A stretch of 64,000 nt of DNA from Isochrysis galbana (Eukaryota > Haptophyta > Isochrysidales > Isochrysidaceae): positions 7,212,399 through 7,276,398 of the forward strand of contig CM030931.1 in the NCBI GenBank assembly GCA_018136815.1. Reading direction: 5' to 3'. The position numbers and the translations under genes are program-made. Below are positions 20,818 to 30,639 of the stretch, piece by piece. Each line of letters begins with the position of its first letter. The first letter of the stretch is position 1. A model generated the notes under the pieces. That model saw only the letters and a list, made by a program, of their open reading frames with translations. It made no database searches and was not told the origin of the DNA.

Positions 20818-20860
20818 TGGACTGCCTGCGCGTTGGCCAGGGCGACGCGCAGGCAGTCCA
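20818..20860. repeat. perfect 16-bp hairpin
   Basis: Arms TGGACTGCCTGCGCGT (20818-20833) and ACGCGCAGGCAGTCCA (20845-20860) are exact reverse complements around an 11-base loop. Confidence 0.95.
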
Positions 20861-21307
20861 CTGCCATGCGCGCACGTGCAGTTTGAATGCTTGCGTGTGT
20901 TGTGTGCTCGTCTCCGCTCGCTTGTATGTTGTCTGTCTCAAAGGGGAACGCTTTGCCCATCAAATATTCTGGCCCAAAGGGTTTGTGAGCAGTTCATCTT
21001 GTATATGATTTGTAAGGCTTAGATTACTCAGCATCAATATAAATACCCCCGCGACACGTATTATCTTGATGAGAGTTGTGAACTGCGACTCGATCTCCTG
21101 CAGCATACGTTGTGAACGACGTGCGACGCCGGCTCGTCGGCAGCATCGCTACCGATCAGGTCATGGGAGCAAATTTCGGGCGATTCGACTCCATCTTTTG
21201 CATAAGACTAGTCCTCCATATTGATGGCAAGGCTCCAGCTCAATGTTGGTGTCCTCTAGGCTCCAAGGGGCCGCCAATATCCAATATGCTAGGAATAAAA
21301 AGGGGTC

Positions 21308-21348
21308 TCGAAGCACCTTTGCAGGTGCTTCCAGCCGCCTCTTAAGAG
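21308..21348. repeat. end of a CCTCTTAAGAGAT-type MITE-like element
   Basis: GAAGCACCTTTGCAGGTGCTTC is a 9-bp hairpin, followed by CCTCTTAAGAGAT. The same end sequences bound the element at 59931-60125. The other end is not seen here. The rest of 20861-21823 shows no gene. Confidence 0.55.
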
Positions 21349-21823
21349 ATAAGCGTGTTCATGGAGCACTCTCTCGAACCAACTCCTTTGCCTCCTGAGG
21401 GCCAGAGGGCAAACGCGCGGCAGCCAGCCACCCGCGCCGGTTCGCCCCGCGCGCAACTTTTCGCACCTTTATGAAATGAAAACTCATCATTTCTTTTGTT
21501 TTCGTCATGCTGTCTTCTCTTCCATCGCATCTGGCATACGCCCCAATGTACCCGCAACATGTCTCGATCATTCGAATCTCATTTTGTAACCCCCTCTAAG
21601 AGACATTTCCCTGGATCCTGAGTTTTGGAACGGAGGTAGTAAAAGCCAGCGCAGGCGGAGGCCAGGGCGTGCGGACTGGTCGCCATACGCGGCGCGCTCT
21701 GCGGCAAGTGGAGGTGCAAGAAGCAGAGGGTAGAACGCTCTCAGAAAGAAAGTAGAGGGTGCGAGTGCGAGAGGGAGTTGCGGGGAGCGGCGTGCGACCT
21801 CTTGTAAGAACAGGAGGGCGTCG

Positions 21824-23844
21824 ATGCGAGTGCGTGCGCTGCGGCTGGGCGAGCCATATGCACCATCGGCCGTCGTCTTTGACGAGTCGAGCAGCTGCTG
21901 GGTCGCCCTCGCACCAGCGCTCCACTGGCGCCAGTCGCGCGCGGCGCGCAGTAGCCTGCCGCAATCGGCCAAAGCGGACAACTTGCTGCTCAACGCCTCG
22001 CGCTCGCTCATCACACTGCTCGCTGCTGACCCGAGTGTCCGGGATGCTGCGCTCGCGCTCGTCCGCTCTGCTGCAGTGGAGCGGTGGGACGGGTGCATCG
22101 TACGCCCATCGCAGCTCGAGCCGCTTCCTTTTCAGCCGCTTTCTTTCCGCGACGCTGGGCTCTACAAGCGCCACTTGAAGCAGTCGGTTGCCGGCTTCGT
22201 CCCGCTCATGCGCGCACAGGGGCACCTGCTACAGGCCATCGGGATGCTGCTCACAAAGCCGCTCCGGCTGCCTGACGGGTTAAATTCAGCCTCGCGCCCC
22301 GCCTTCTACATCGGCAACCCACTCACCTTCATTGCGGACGGCGACCTAGTGGCGTGGCCGTCACACTGTGAGCCAGGCGACTACTGGAAGACGGCGCCGG
22401 AGAGCGGCGGCAGGTCGGGTTGCCTCGACTACGAGCTAGAGGTAGCAGTGCTCATCACCCGACCTGTCTCGCCGCGTGCTGAGCCGGAGGAGGTCGCCGC
22501 GGCCATTGGCGGCTTCGTCCTCATCAACGACTTCTCAGCACGGTGCACGCAGGTGGCGAGCTCGCCTGCCGGATGCCTTTCACGCCAGACCTTGCGTGTG
22601 GCCCTACCACTGGCGCTCGTGCGTCGCCTCCACACCGCTCTCTCGCCCGCAACCTCTCGGACCTCCAGCCCACCCGCGCAACCATGGGCACCGCCCTTGT
22701 GTATCTACTCCTCCTTTTTGCAGGCGGATGAGCTCCTATCCGTTAGTTTTGGATTCGTCAAGAGCAAATCTTTTGCCACGTCCATGGCGAGCTCGTTCGT
22801 CTCCGCCGACGAGCTGTGGCACCCAGGTGATAAAGGTCAACTCTTTAGCGGATCAGGGCTATGCTGTGATGTGATGGTCAACGGCGAGCCGCGACGTGGT
22901 TCCTCTGGAAGGTGACGGCAGAATTGTTTGGCACCGGGCAGAGCCTCGCTGGACGGCTCCCCCGATAATCGGGGCCGCGGCGCAGCGTGTACGCCCTCGT
23001 TGCGCCATTTGCGTGCGGTGCCGCTTTCATGTCGACTAACTCACCACGTATCCTCGCCGCCGCGATCATCAGATCCGCAAACACTGCTAAGGAGGAGCGA
23101 ACGTGCAGCTTAGAAGCGCTCGTCGCCTTTTGCGCCTTGGACGAAGGACTGCAGCCCGGCGAGCTCATTGGCTTGGGCACGGTGCCCGATTGTTGCGGCC
23201 TGGAGCTCAATCGGCTGCTGAGGCCCGGCGACGAGGTGAGATTCTTGAATCGTTTTATCTGGAGGATTTGCCTGCCGACCAAGTGGATCGATGGTAGGAG
23301 AGCAGATGGGAGAGCGGATGATCTCTGCAGTTGCAATCGGCGCACAATCCATTGGGAGGGATGTGAAGGGCCTCATCTCCAGGATATTGCGCGGCTCTTG
23401 TCTTTGCTTGAGTCACACAGTCCCATGAGCAGGGTCGCAGTGGGATCCACCTCATGTCGCCACGACCTAGCGCAGCGTCCCTTCCCCTGCATCCCTACCT
23501 CTACGCCACCTCAGGTGACGCTCAGAGTTGAAAAGCTCGGCACCCTCACCAACAAGATCGGGCATCCCCGTGAAGGCGCTGTGCCGTTCAAACATATCGA
23601 CTGCTCAAGTGGCGGCGCGCCGCTGCCTGGCCGTTTGCGCACTGCCGCCCGACTGCTGGTGTCCGCTCTTATCGTACCGCCCTTGCTCTTCAGTGCTTTT
23701 GTTGTTGGTGCGATCGCAACGCTAGTGTGGCCGTCTGGACCATTAGCACTCGAGGGTGGCACACCAGCCCCAACAGAACGGGTGGTTGTAGCCCGGTCAC
23801 TCACTATGGGAGTGCGGAGGGCACCAGCTACAATGGGTGAATGA
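21824..23844 (+). CDS. fumarylacetoacetase-family hydrolase with C-terminal membrane helix, four exons
   Basis: The proposed exons 21824-22552, 22724-22911, 22986-23235 and 23515-23844 (GT-AG introns of 171, 74 and 279 bp) keep phase and give 498 aa. FAH-fold proteins cleave or decarboxylate beta-diketo or acylpyruvate substrates using a divalent metal. Family landmarks: FYIGNPLTFIADGDLVAWP, LDYELEVAVLI (metal Glu residues), INDFSAR (metal Asp), ADELLSVSFGFVKSKSFATS, CCDVMVNGEP, LQPGELIGLGTVP, RLLRPGDE|VTLRVEKLGTLTNKIG. Exon 4 then adds about 70 residues with a clear transmembrane segment (LLVSALIVPPLLFSAFVVGA), which is unusual for this normally soluble family. The second intron is the least certain; the segment it joins to (VYALVAPFACGAAFM) is not family-typical. 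The substrate is unknown. Confidence 0.8.
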
Positions 23845-24480
23845 AGGGCTGAATAAGCTCCCTGTGGGTTCCAGTAGGATGGAACAGCCGTACACGATAG
23901 AGGAATGTGCGAAATACCTCGAACACCTTCCTAAGACATTTGAACACTTGGGAAGTAAAATAAACAAAGAGGCGTTCCTAGACTCATGGGGAGACATAGT
24001 CCGACACGCCACATAGCTTCTTGAAGAAGCGAAAACAAATGCAACACCCGACGCTCGACTTGCCGGACAAAAGAGGCGGAAACCCAAATGCTAGGGCGGT
24101 CAAACACGGCTTTTTAAGTACTAATATTGGGGGGGGTCGACATTTTTGACCGTGAGCGGAAAGCCCCGGCGAAAGCGGGTCGGAGGGTCTCCCCGCCTTT
24201 TGAGAATCCTCGTCCGAAAAGAGCCGGTGCGAGATCCCGTCTAACCCCCCCCCCTTGCACACGCTCTGGTGGCTCACACGAGCCGAAGAGCCGAACTGGA
24301 CGTCGCTCCCACTGAGAGATGTGTTTCTTTCACTTAAAAGGTGCCTAGACATATATTAAATTAGGGGTCCGACGCCCCACATTGCCTATAAAGCAAATTT
24401 CAAACCCTGGTGCCCCAGCGATGACGTCCGCGCATGCACATGCGCACCACACACGGCTCGCACACGGCCGATTCGGCCGT
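23845..24480. other. intergenic with a MITE end at 24098
   Basis: AGGGCGGTCAAACACGGCTT at 24098 is the terminal sequence of the TAGGGCGGTCAAACA family, oriented rightward; internal TTTTTGACCGTG at 24145 also matches the copy at 26589. No far terminus is recognised, and no gene is supported. Confidence 0.5.
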
Positions 24481-24669
24481 CAGAGGATGCTCCTTGAATG
24501 TCCCGACCCTCGCCCCGCAGGATTCGCTCTGGCTCGCGACTGACGAGGAGCTGGAGCACTAGGACGCCATGGCGCTCGACACTGCTCGCTGGTCGACATA
24601 AGTTTGTTGGCCGCTGGCGGGACAGGTGCGCTGCCGATCACACCCCAACGGTGACGGCAGCTAACGTCG

Positions 24670-24928
24670 ATTCAAGTTTCCAGCCTTCACGCACGAAATC
24701 AACGAGAGATTCGACGCCTGCGTCAAGGCCGACGAAAGCGACCGCGCACGAGGAGCGGAGAACTCGTTCGAGTTCCTCAAGGCGTGGAAGCGTGGTATTG
24801 AGGCAGTTGCCGCAGGGGACGCGCCTCACCACTCGTTGTCCTGCATCTCGATTCTTGATTGCGCGCATGGTGCTAGCTCCAGCGGAGCAGGCACGTGCGG
24901 AGGCCCCAATGACGCTCCGCGGCGGTGA
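24670..24928 (+). pseudogene. possible coding relic, unknown family
   Basis: An open stretch reads RFKFPAFTHEINERFDACVK, continuing through AENSFEFLKAWKRGIEAVAA to a stop at 24928. Composition looks protein-like, but upstream in-frame stops (at about 24560 and 24600) prevent a full gene. No family recognised. Confidence 0.3.
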
Positions 24929-25091
24929 GGCGGCGACCGTAATACGCGACGACATGCGCTCGTGCCCGTGGTCGTCAACTTGCGACAGGGTACTGGCCGC
25001 GACTTCAGGGCCACGCGCGAGGCGAGACTATTATGAAGTCTTTTTACCCACGCGCGCATGCAGCACACAGCACGCTGCCCGGGCCGTAATC

Positions 25092-25306
25092 GTCCGTAAG
25101 CTCTCCGCTCCGCGCTCCGCTCGCGCGGGCGCGAGCCTCAAACATTGAGCTTAGCCCGAGATTGTGCGCTTGGGCTACCTTCTTTTTAACTCTATTGACC
25201 GTAAGCTCTCCGCTCCGCGCTCCGCTCGCGCGGGCGCGAACCTTAAGCAATGAGCTTAGCCCCGAGATTGCGCGCTTGGGCTACCTTCTTTTTAAGTTCT
25301 ATTATC
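25092..25306. ncRNA. tandemly duplicated ~107-bp structured unit (candidate small RNA)
   Basis: Two copies (25092-25197 and 25199-25306) each contain CTCGCGCGGGCGCGAG or a one-base variant (a 7-bp hairpin) and TAGCCC...GGGCTA (a 6-bp hairpin), and end CCTTCTTTTTAA, a possible Pol III terminator. No box A/B or snRNA motif is evident, so the RNA call is a hypothesis; a plain tandem duplication is the alternative. Confidence 0.3.
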
Positions 25307-25350
25307 GAACACCAGTGCGCCCCGGCACTCGCACCAACTGAAACGGGGCC

Positions 25351-26331
25351 TTATGCTGTAGCCTGAGTCTCCTCGAGCAATCCCTTCAGCCGCAAGAGCT
25401 CCTCAACCGCCTCCATGACTTCCGGGTCTTTATTTCCAAGGCCCGCATCCTTCAGCCTACGCACCTCGGATGCTTGTGCTTCAACAGCTGCAGCAACCTC
25501 GTCTGCGGACATTGGTTTGGCGTGCCTCACGCCCCCTGGTTCACAGATGGTGCCATCTTCTAGGCTCCAGCTGGAGAAGGCGTACGCTATGCCAAGAGTC
25601 TCCATCTTCAATTTGCCATCGACGACTTTCATAGCCTCGAGTGGCCATCGAGAGGCCCCCTCAATCATCACACCCGGCGGTGAAAGCTTCTTGGCATAGC
25701 TCCCATCGTACTTCTTATCGCCGCCCCACTTCCCTGGCAGCACTGCCGGCTTACCCATGAGCTCGTCGTAGTCTGCCGATTTCAACTCATGAGCTTCCAA
25801 CGCCGCAACATTGCAGTACGTGTACACGTACTCTGGGGCCGCGCTGGCCTCTCCACCAGACAAGCCGGAATCCGCTGCAGGAGCCTCCACATCCTCCTCA
25901 GCAGTCTCGGGTTGTGAAGCTGGGACTGGCGGGGGCCCGACGATCATACAGGCTATAGGGGCATTCCACAGTGCCTTGGGCACATCGGATGCGTCTGCTA
26001 CTGCTGGATGGATCGGCTTGCCCGTGCGCGACTCGTAGGTTGAGCACAGCGCTTCAGCAAGAGAGCGCTTCTCAGACGACTCGAAGGGCATGAGCTCGAA
26101 GTTCCGCGCCCATTCGAACCCTGACTTCTTGTTCCCACCCTTGCCCTTCCCTTTGCCCTTGCCTCGGCTGCCGCCCTTCTTCTTGGCAAAACACAGCACG
26201 CTGGGCGAGCGAGGAGATGCCATTGACCAGGCACACACGGGGTTCATTAATTTGCCGGGGCATAGCCCGGGCGCCCACGCCGCGCCGCCCGCCAGCGCGC
26301 AGAGGACGAGAGCCAACGACGAGCTCCGCAT
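25351..26331 (-). CDS. plastid-targeted protein with C-terminal WHEP-like helical domain
   Basis: A single exon of 326 aa. It begins with a signal peptide (MRSSSLALVLCALAGGAAWA) followed by a transit-like Ser/Pro region and CFAKKKG, a motif commonly seen after transit cleavage in red-lineage algae, then a Gly/Lys-rich linker (about residues 52-68). The conserved-looking middle reads FEWARNFELMPFESSEKRSL and KPIHPAVADASDVPKALWNA; later YDELMGKPAVLPGKWGGDKK and WPLEAMKVVDGKLKMETLGI. The last ~50 residues (ADEVAAAVEAQASEVRRLKD and DPEVMEAVEELLRLKGLL) resemble a WHEP-TRS helix-turn-helix found on aminoacyl-tRNA synthetases, which may bind RNA. No catalytic domain is recognised. Likely plastid stroma; function unknown. 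Confidence 0.75.
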   Translation of the reverse strand: MRSSSLALVLCALAGGAAWAPGLCPGKLMNPVCAWSMASPRSPSVLCFAKKKGGSRGKGKGKGKGGNKKSGFEWARNFELMPFESSEKRSLAEALCSTYESRTGKPIHPAVADASDVPKALWNAPIACMIVGPPPVPASQPETAEEDVEAPAADSGLSGGEASAAPEYVYTYCNVAALEAHELKSADYDELMGKPAVLPGKWGGDKKYDGSYAKKLSPPGVMIEGASRWPLEAMKVVDGKLKMETLGIAYAFSSWSLEDGTICEPGGVRHAKPMSADEVAAAVEAQASEVRRLKDAGLGNKDPEVMEAVEELLRLKGLLEETQATA

Positions 26332-26429
26332 CCGCTTGCCGCTGAGAGGGGGTGGGGTGTCCTTTCACTCCCAGCTGATAAAGAGGGAGGCGGAGGGGAG
26401 GAAGAAGGAAGATTGTTTTTCTCCCGTAT

Positions 26430-26520
26430 TCTAAAGCTAATCTAGGGTACTCTACTCTACTCCACTAGAGTACTCTAGAGTAGGGTACTTCTAGAGTAGA
26501 GTACTCTATAAATAAGATGA
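26430..26520. repeat. TAGAGTACTC-rich palindromic tract
   Basis: Repeated CTCTAGAGTAGGGTAC and TAGAGTAGAGTACTC words form several overlapping palindromes just upstream of the WHEP-like gene. They could be promoter sites or simple-sequence drift. Confidence 0.6.
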
Positions 26521-26588
26521 CGAGAACCAGATGACATGTACACTCCCAATCCAAAAATAGTAGAGAATCAAAAATAGTAGCCCTTTGT

Positions 26589-26800
26589 AGGGCGGTCAAA
26601 CAGGGGTTTTTTAACGACTATTAAGGGTTGAGCTGCATTTTTTGACCGTGGCGCGATGCCCAATAAAAAACCTCCCGGGGGGGCTACCTGACGCGACGAA
26701 AATCTTCGCCAAGAAATGGTGCGATCCGCCCCCCCTCTCTCCCCCTCCGTCACGCGCACTCACGCTCTACCCGTAAAGAATTGGCGGTCGCGCCCGCGGG
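26589..26800. mobile_element. MITE-like element, TAGGGCGGTCAAACA family
   Basis: It starts TAGGGCGGTCAAACAGGGG and runs through TTTTTTGACCGTGGCGCGAT, CTACCTGACGCGACGAAAAT and CTACCCGTAAAGAATTGGCG to GGTCGCGCCCGCGGG. The element at 48420-48652 is a long inverted copy of it (same internal words in reverse complement). Confidence 0.8.
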
Positions 26801-26859
26801 GGGATCGGTTCCTTTAGATCTAAGCTACATTCGGCATTTGATTCCCGCCCGATGCAGCG

Positions 26860-27469
26860 CCGTGTCGGGCTGCCGACAGTCCGACCACCCCCTGACCCTC
26901 TGGCATCATGGCCCGCGCAGCCCACCCAGCACATCACAGCGCGCGCACGCGGCTACCCTGGCTACCAGAGGCCCCACCCCGACCATCCCGACCCGCCCCT
27001 CGCAGGATTCGCCCTCTCTCGAACTCGGCATCGAGAACTAGGATCCGCTCACCGGCGCGGCCGTCCACTCGTGGCTGACGAGCCTCCGCGTTGAGGCTGC
27101 CTACGCGGCCATCCTCCCTCTGACAGTGCCGGATTCGGCGCTGATCAATGAGGCGAGAACTGTGGGCGGCTTCAGGACGGGCTTCGTCGTGGCGCTCTAC
27201 GCCACGGCGAGCAGGAAAGCCCAAGATCCTGCCAAAGCGCCTCACAGTGCATCTGGCGGGAACCCACCACCCAGAGCAGAAATCATCTTCTGCCGCTGGG
27301 TGGTGGGCTTGGCAGGCGGTATTGGAAATCAATCCATACTGCCAGTGACGCGCGATAGCGCAATAAAAGCGCTCCTGGCACGCGGAGCTCGCGCAGCCAA
27401 GGCCCACTCCAAGGTCTTGGCAATACTTGACACGAAGTCAAGCAGAGCCGTAGACCGCGGAGCCGAGTT
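26860..27469 (+). pseudogene. open reading relic interrupted by a TAG
   Basis: One frame reads ...SPSLELGIEN, a TAG at 27039-27041, then DPLTGAAVHSWLTSLRVEAA, EARTVGGFRTGFVVALYATA and on into the next repeat at 27470. Protein-like composition on both sides of the stop suggests a decayed gene or transposon ORF. No family recognised. Confidence 0.3.
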
Positions 27470-28260
27470 AACCTACTTTTATAAGTGGGGGTCAATGGGG
27501 GCCTCGCGCCCCCCTCTCTCCATCGCGGACACCCCCCGGGGTGGGCCCGTACAATCAACCCCAGCCCCTGCCCTTTGGCAGGGGCTGGGCAATCAACACT
27601 CTGGCCCAGACCCCTAGTGGGCGCGGGCCGAGACTCGCACTCCCACGCCCAGCATGGGCCTGCCCTCGAGCTGACTCCCCCCCCTCCCCTGGTCGCCAGG
27701 CATACAGAGGCCACTGGGAGGCTCCAATGGCCAGCGTGGCAAGCGTGGGAGAGGCAGGGGGGGCCAGGGGCTGAGCCCCAGCCTCCACTGCCCCCTGAGC
27801 TGCCCTTGCTGGCCCTCTGGGAGCCCCCAAAGGCCCTCTGAGAGCAGGCCGTGGCGCGCCGCATGGCGACGCGCCGCAGGGAGAGGGGCGGAGGAGAATG
27901 GAGAGAGGGAGAGGGGGGAATTTGCGCCCCCCCCGATGGAGTGCGGTAAGAAACGGGCCCCGTTTGCGTTAGCAAACGGGCGAAGGGGGGCGGCTGGCGA
28001 CAGGAGGGGCGAGAAGAAGGGAGTGGCTCAAGACGTCCCTGTGGCAGGTATCGGGGGGCGCAGTCATTTATTTCTTCGAGGACTGCTCGCGGCGCGAGCT
28101 GTAAGGGCCGTTCTGCTTCACGACGAGAGGTCCCTCCCCCCCCCCCGGTGTTTTTCCCCGGAGAGTCGGCCGGCGTCGACCGGCCCGCCTCAATGGGTTT
28201 TCCCTCATTGTAACTTGTGGGGAGTTATAATGGGAGCCGGGGGTTTGCGAGGGGGGAGAT
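27470..28260 (+). repeat. GC-rich dispersed element, full copy 2 (inverted relative to copy 1)
   Basis: It begins AACCTACTTTTATAAGTGGG and proceeds through the same landmarks as 20000-20790 in reverse complement, including CGTTTGCGTTAGCAAACG and a G/C homopolymer at 28137-28146, ending near GTAACTTGTGGGGAGTTATA. The two copies differ by scattered substitutions and small indels. Confidence 0.8.
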
Positions 28261-28547
28261 TTGAAGGGATGCATATGTGTATGTGTCTGTGCCATCACTT
28301 CAAGGCGTGCGGGCAAGTACGCTGAGGGGTGTCGTGATAGTACCGGGCTAGTGGGAGTAGTGGTACTAACGCTCAGTTGTTTTATTATTATAGACCGCGG
28401 AGCCGACGCGGCGTCCGTCGACCCCCGGTGGGCAGCTGAGACAGGGGGGCTTTGACAGTCCTCCGCCAGGTCTCATGCAAGCATCGGCCAAAGCGGCGGC
28501 GGCGACGGCCCAGTAAGTGGGGGCGGCGACGGCGGCGGTGCTCTCTC

Positions 28548-29335
28548 GGCGACGTCAGACGTCAACGTTCAAAGGGCGCCACGGATGGCTGACTGAGACG
28601 AGGATTCTGCGCGCGACCTGCTCGATTGGCGTGACTCTCCGGGTGGCCCCAGCGTATTTAGTGTCTGGTGGGGCTCCCCATCCAGGTGGATCATCGAAAT
28701 CGGGCACGCAGCGCGCCCGGAATCGGTTAGAAGTTGGGCTCTCTGGGCCTCCCTAGGCGACGTCAGACGTCAACGTTCAAAGGGCGCCACGGATGGCTGA
28801 TTGCGACGAGGATTCTGCGCGCGGCCTGCTCGATTGGCGTGACTGTGTGGGTGGCCCCTGTGTATTTGGTGTCTGGTGGGGCTCCCCATCCAGGTGGATC
28901 ATCGAAATCGGGCATGCACCGCGCCCGGCATCGGTTGGAAGTTGGGCTCTCTGGGCCTCCCTAGGCGACGTCAGACGTCAACATTCAACGGGCGCCACGG
29001 ATGGCTGACTGCAACGAGGATTCAGCGCGCGGCCTGCCCGATTGATTGGCGTGACTGTGTGGGTGGCCCCAGTGTATTTGGTGTCTGGCGGGGCCCCCCA
29101 TCCAGGTGGATCGTCAAAAACGGGCATGCACCGCGCCCGGTCTCGATTTGAAGTTGGGCTCTCCGGGCCTCACTCGGCGACGGCTCAACGTCCAATGGGC
29201 TCAGCGGATGGCTGATTTCGACGAGGTTTTGGCGCGCGGCGGCCCCAGTGTATTTGGTGTCTGGCGGGGCCCCCCATCCAGGTGGATCGTCGAAAACGGG
29301 CATGCACCGCGCCCGGTCTCGATTTGAAGTTGAGC
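28548..29335 (+). repeat. 208-bp tandem satellite, about 3.7 units
   Basis: GGCGACGTCAGACGTCAAC or its variant begins units at 28548, 28756, 28964 and 29176 (spacing 208, 208, 212). Each unit contains the palindromic GACGTCAGACGTC, GGCGCCACGGATGGCTGA, and CCATCCAGGTGGATC. The last unit lacks part of the middle and runs into a MITE end. Unit length is not a multiple of three and frames shift between units, so the array is not a repeat protein. Confidence 0.88.
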
Positions 29336-29339
29336 TCTT

Positions 29340-29553
29340 TAAGCCCTTTCCGACTTTAGCGTCTTTCGTCAATATTTGCTTACGTTTTGTTGTGGGGGCC
29401 CAAGGGGGAGGTCTGGATCCCAATGGGGCCCGGATATGTGTTAGTTGGGTGTTTTGGGAACTTTCTACCAAAAAAAATCCTGAAATTTCCTTAAACGTGA
29501 GATGGTCAATTTTTCACGCCTAATAAAAAAACCCTGTTTGACCGCCCTACCCT
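29340..29553 (-). mobile_element. MITE-like element end, TAGGGCGGTCAAACA family
   Basis: Its right end is CTGTTTGACCGCCCTA (29538-29553). In reverse complement the inside matches 59612-59750 (TTGACCATCTCA, GGTAGAAAGTTCCCAA, CACATATCCGGG). It lies about 110 bp upstream of the gene starting at 29661 and may contribute to its promoter region. Confidence 0.75.
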
Positions 29554-29660
29554 TTGCTTTTATAGTGTTTTGGTCCCCTGCACGCAAACAAGTGATAAGC
29601 AATGAGACGAATAGCACTACTACATTTAAAACCCGAGAACGATACGCCACTTCCGAGAAG

Positions 29661-30383
29661 ATGCTGGCTTCCGTCGCGGTTTGCTGCTGCTCCATCCTGT
29701 TGCCCGCGGCTGGCACACTCTCGACCGGGCAGCGCGTGTCGCTCGCCACGCCCAGAACTCTGCGCTTGTCTGTACCATCTGCCCTCGTCGATGGCCAGTC
29801 TTTCGAGCCGGTGTTCAACCCAGCGCAAGCCAGTGCTCTGTTGGCTGTTGTTGCACTGCCGTTCGGGTACTGGTGGTACATCACTGTTCCCGAGGCACGG
29901 ATCAAGCTGGCCAAGGACAAGCGCCTCAATGGGGGGGAAGCGCGCGCATATTTGGAGGACCTCGCCTCTAGCCCGGACTCTCGAGTTGCTGAGCGGTGGT
30001 TCTTCTCCAAGTGGCTCAAACAGATACGGCCGGCAAAACCGAAGCCGTCTGAACAGATGCAGTCTGTGCCGCTGGAGGAGCAGACTAAGTCCATGGGAAT
30101 GATCGATGCAACAGCTCCATCTGAGCCTACAGCTACACGTATGCCTTCAGGCAAAACCTCGCGGTCACCATCTGTTCGTGAGCTCTTTCAGCCAGCAAGT
30201 CTCAAGGGCAATCCTACCCCGCGCTTTTGGAGTGGCGACAACCCGATTGTTGTCACAATGGGCGCATTGCTGAGCCTAGGCATCATCGCAGCTGGGGCAC
30301 GCGAGAACGCTGCTCTGACCCTCGATCTTGTAGTTCTCGCGGCAGGGGTTGCATTTGGAGTGAGTCGGCTGACTCTAGATTGA
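29661..30383 (+). CDS. predicted membrane protein, probably plastid-targeted, unknown function
   Basis: This 240-aa frame starts at MLASVAVCCCSILLPAAG; the frame is open upstream through the MITE end (KKPCLTALPF is transposon-encoded), so the later Met is preferred. A short signal-like hydrophobic N-terminus is followed by ALVDGQSFEPVFNPAQASAL, a membrane helix (LLAVVALPFGYWWYITVP), the conserved-looking RIKLAKDKRLNGGEARAYLE and RVAERWFFSKWLKQIRP, a Ser/Thr/Pro linker, and two C-terminal helices (IVVTMGALLSLGIIAAG and LTLDLVVLAAGVAFGVS). Topology suggests an integral plastid membrane protein. I do not recognise the family. Confidence 0.65.
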   Translation: MLASVAVCCCSILLPAAGTLSTGQRVSLATPRTLRLSVPSALVDGQSFEPVFNPAQASALLAVVALPFGYWWYITVPEARIKLAKDKRLNGGEARAYLEDLASSPDSRVAERWFFSKWLKQIRPAKPKPSEQMQSVPLEEQTKSMGMIDATAPSEPTATRMPSGKTSRSPSVRELFQPASLKGNPTPRFWSGDNPIVVTMGALLSLGIIAAGARENAALTLDLVVLAAGVAFGVSRLTLD

Positions 30384-30639
30384 GATAGATAGTGGCAGGC
30401 TGCAAGCACATTGGTAATCATCGTGACGCACACCGTCATATTACAGATCGGCGATGCGGCGATATCATGAATTTTTGGGCGATGTGGCGATTTAAGCGAT
30501 TTCATTATTCTAGGGAAGGATCCATCCATTGCAACGTATTAGAGATGCGTACTACGATAGGAGATAGGAGGGATAGGTAGCTGTGTGGGCGCATGGGCCT
30601 CGCGTCACCCTGGAAGGAAGGTAGCGTTCCGTCGTTCCG

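Noticed and set aside
24498-25148. 216-codon plus-strand Arg/Ser/Thr-rich frame as a gene
   Set aside because: Composition looks like out-of-frame translation; a different frame over 24670-24928 is more protein-like.
28548-29180. Repeat protein encoded by the 208-bp satellite
   Set aside because: 208 is not divisible by three and the frames do not connect between units.
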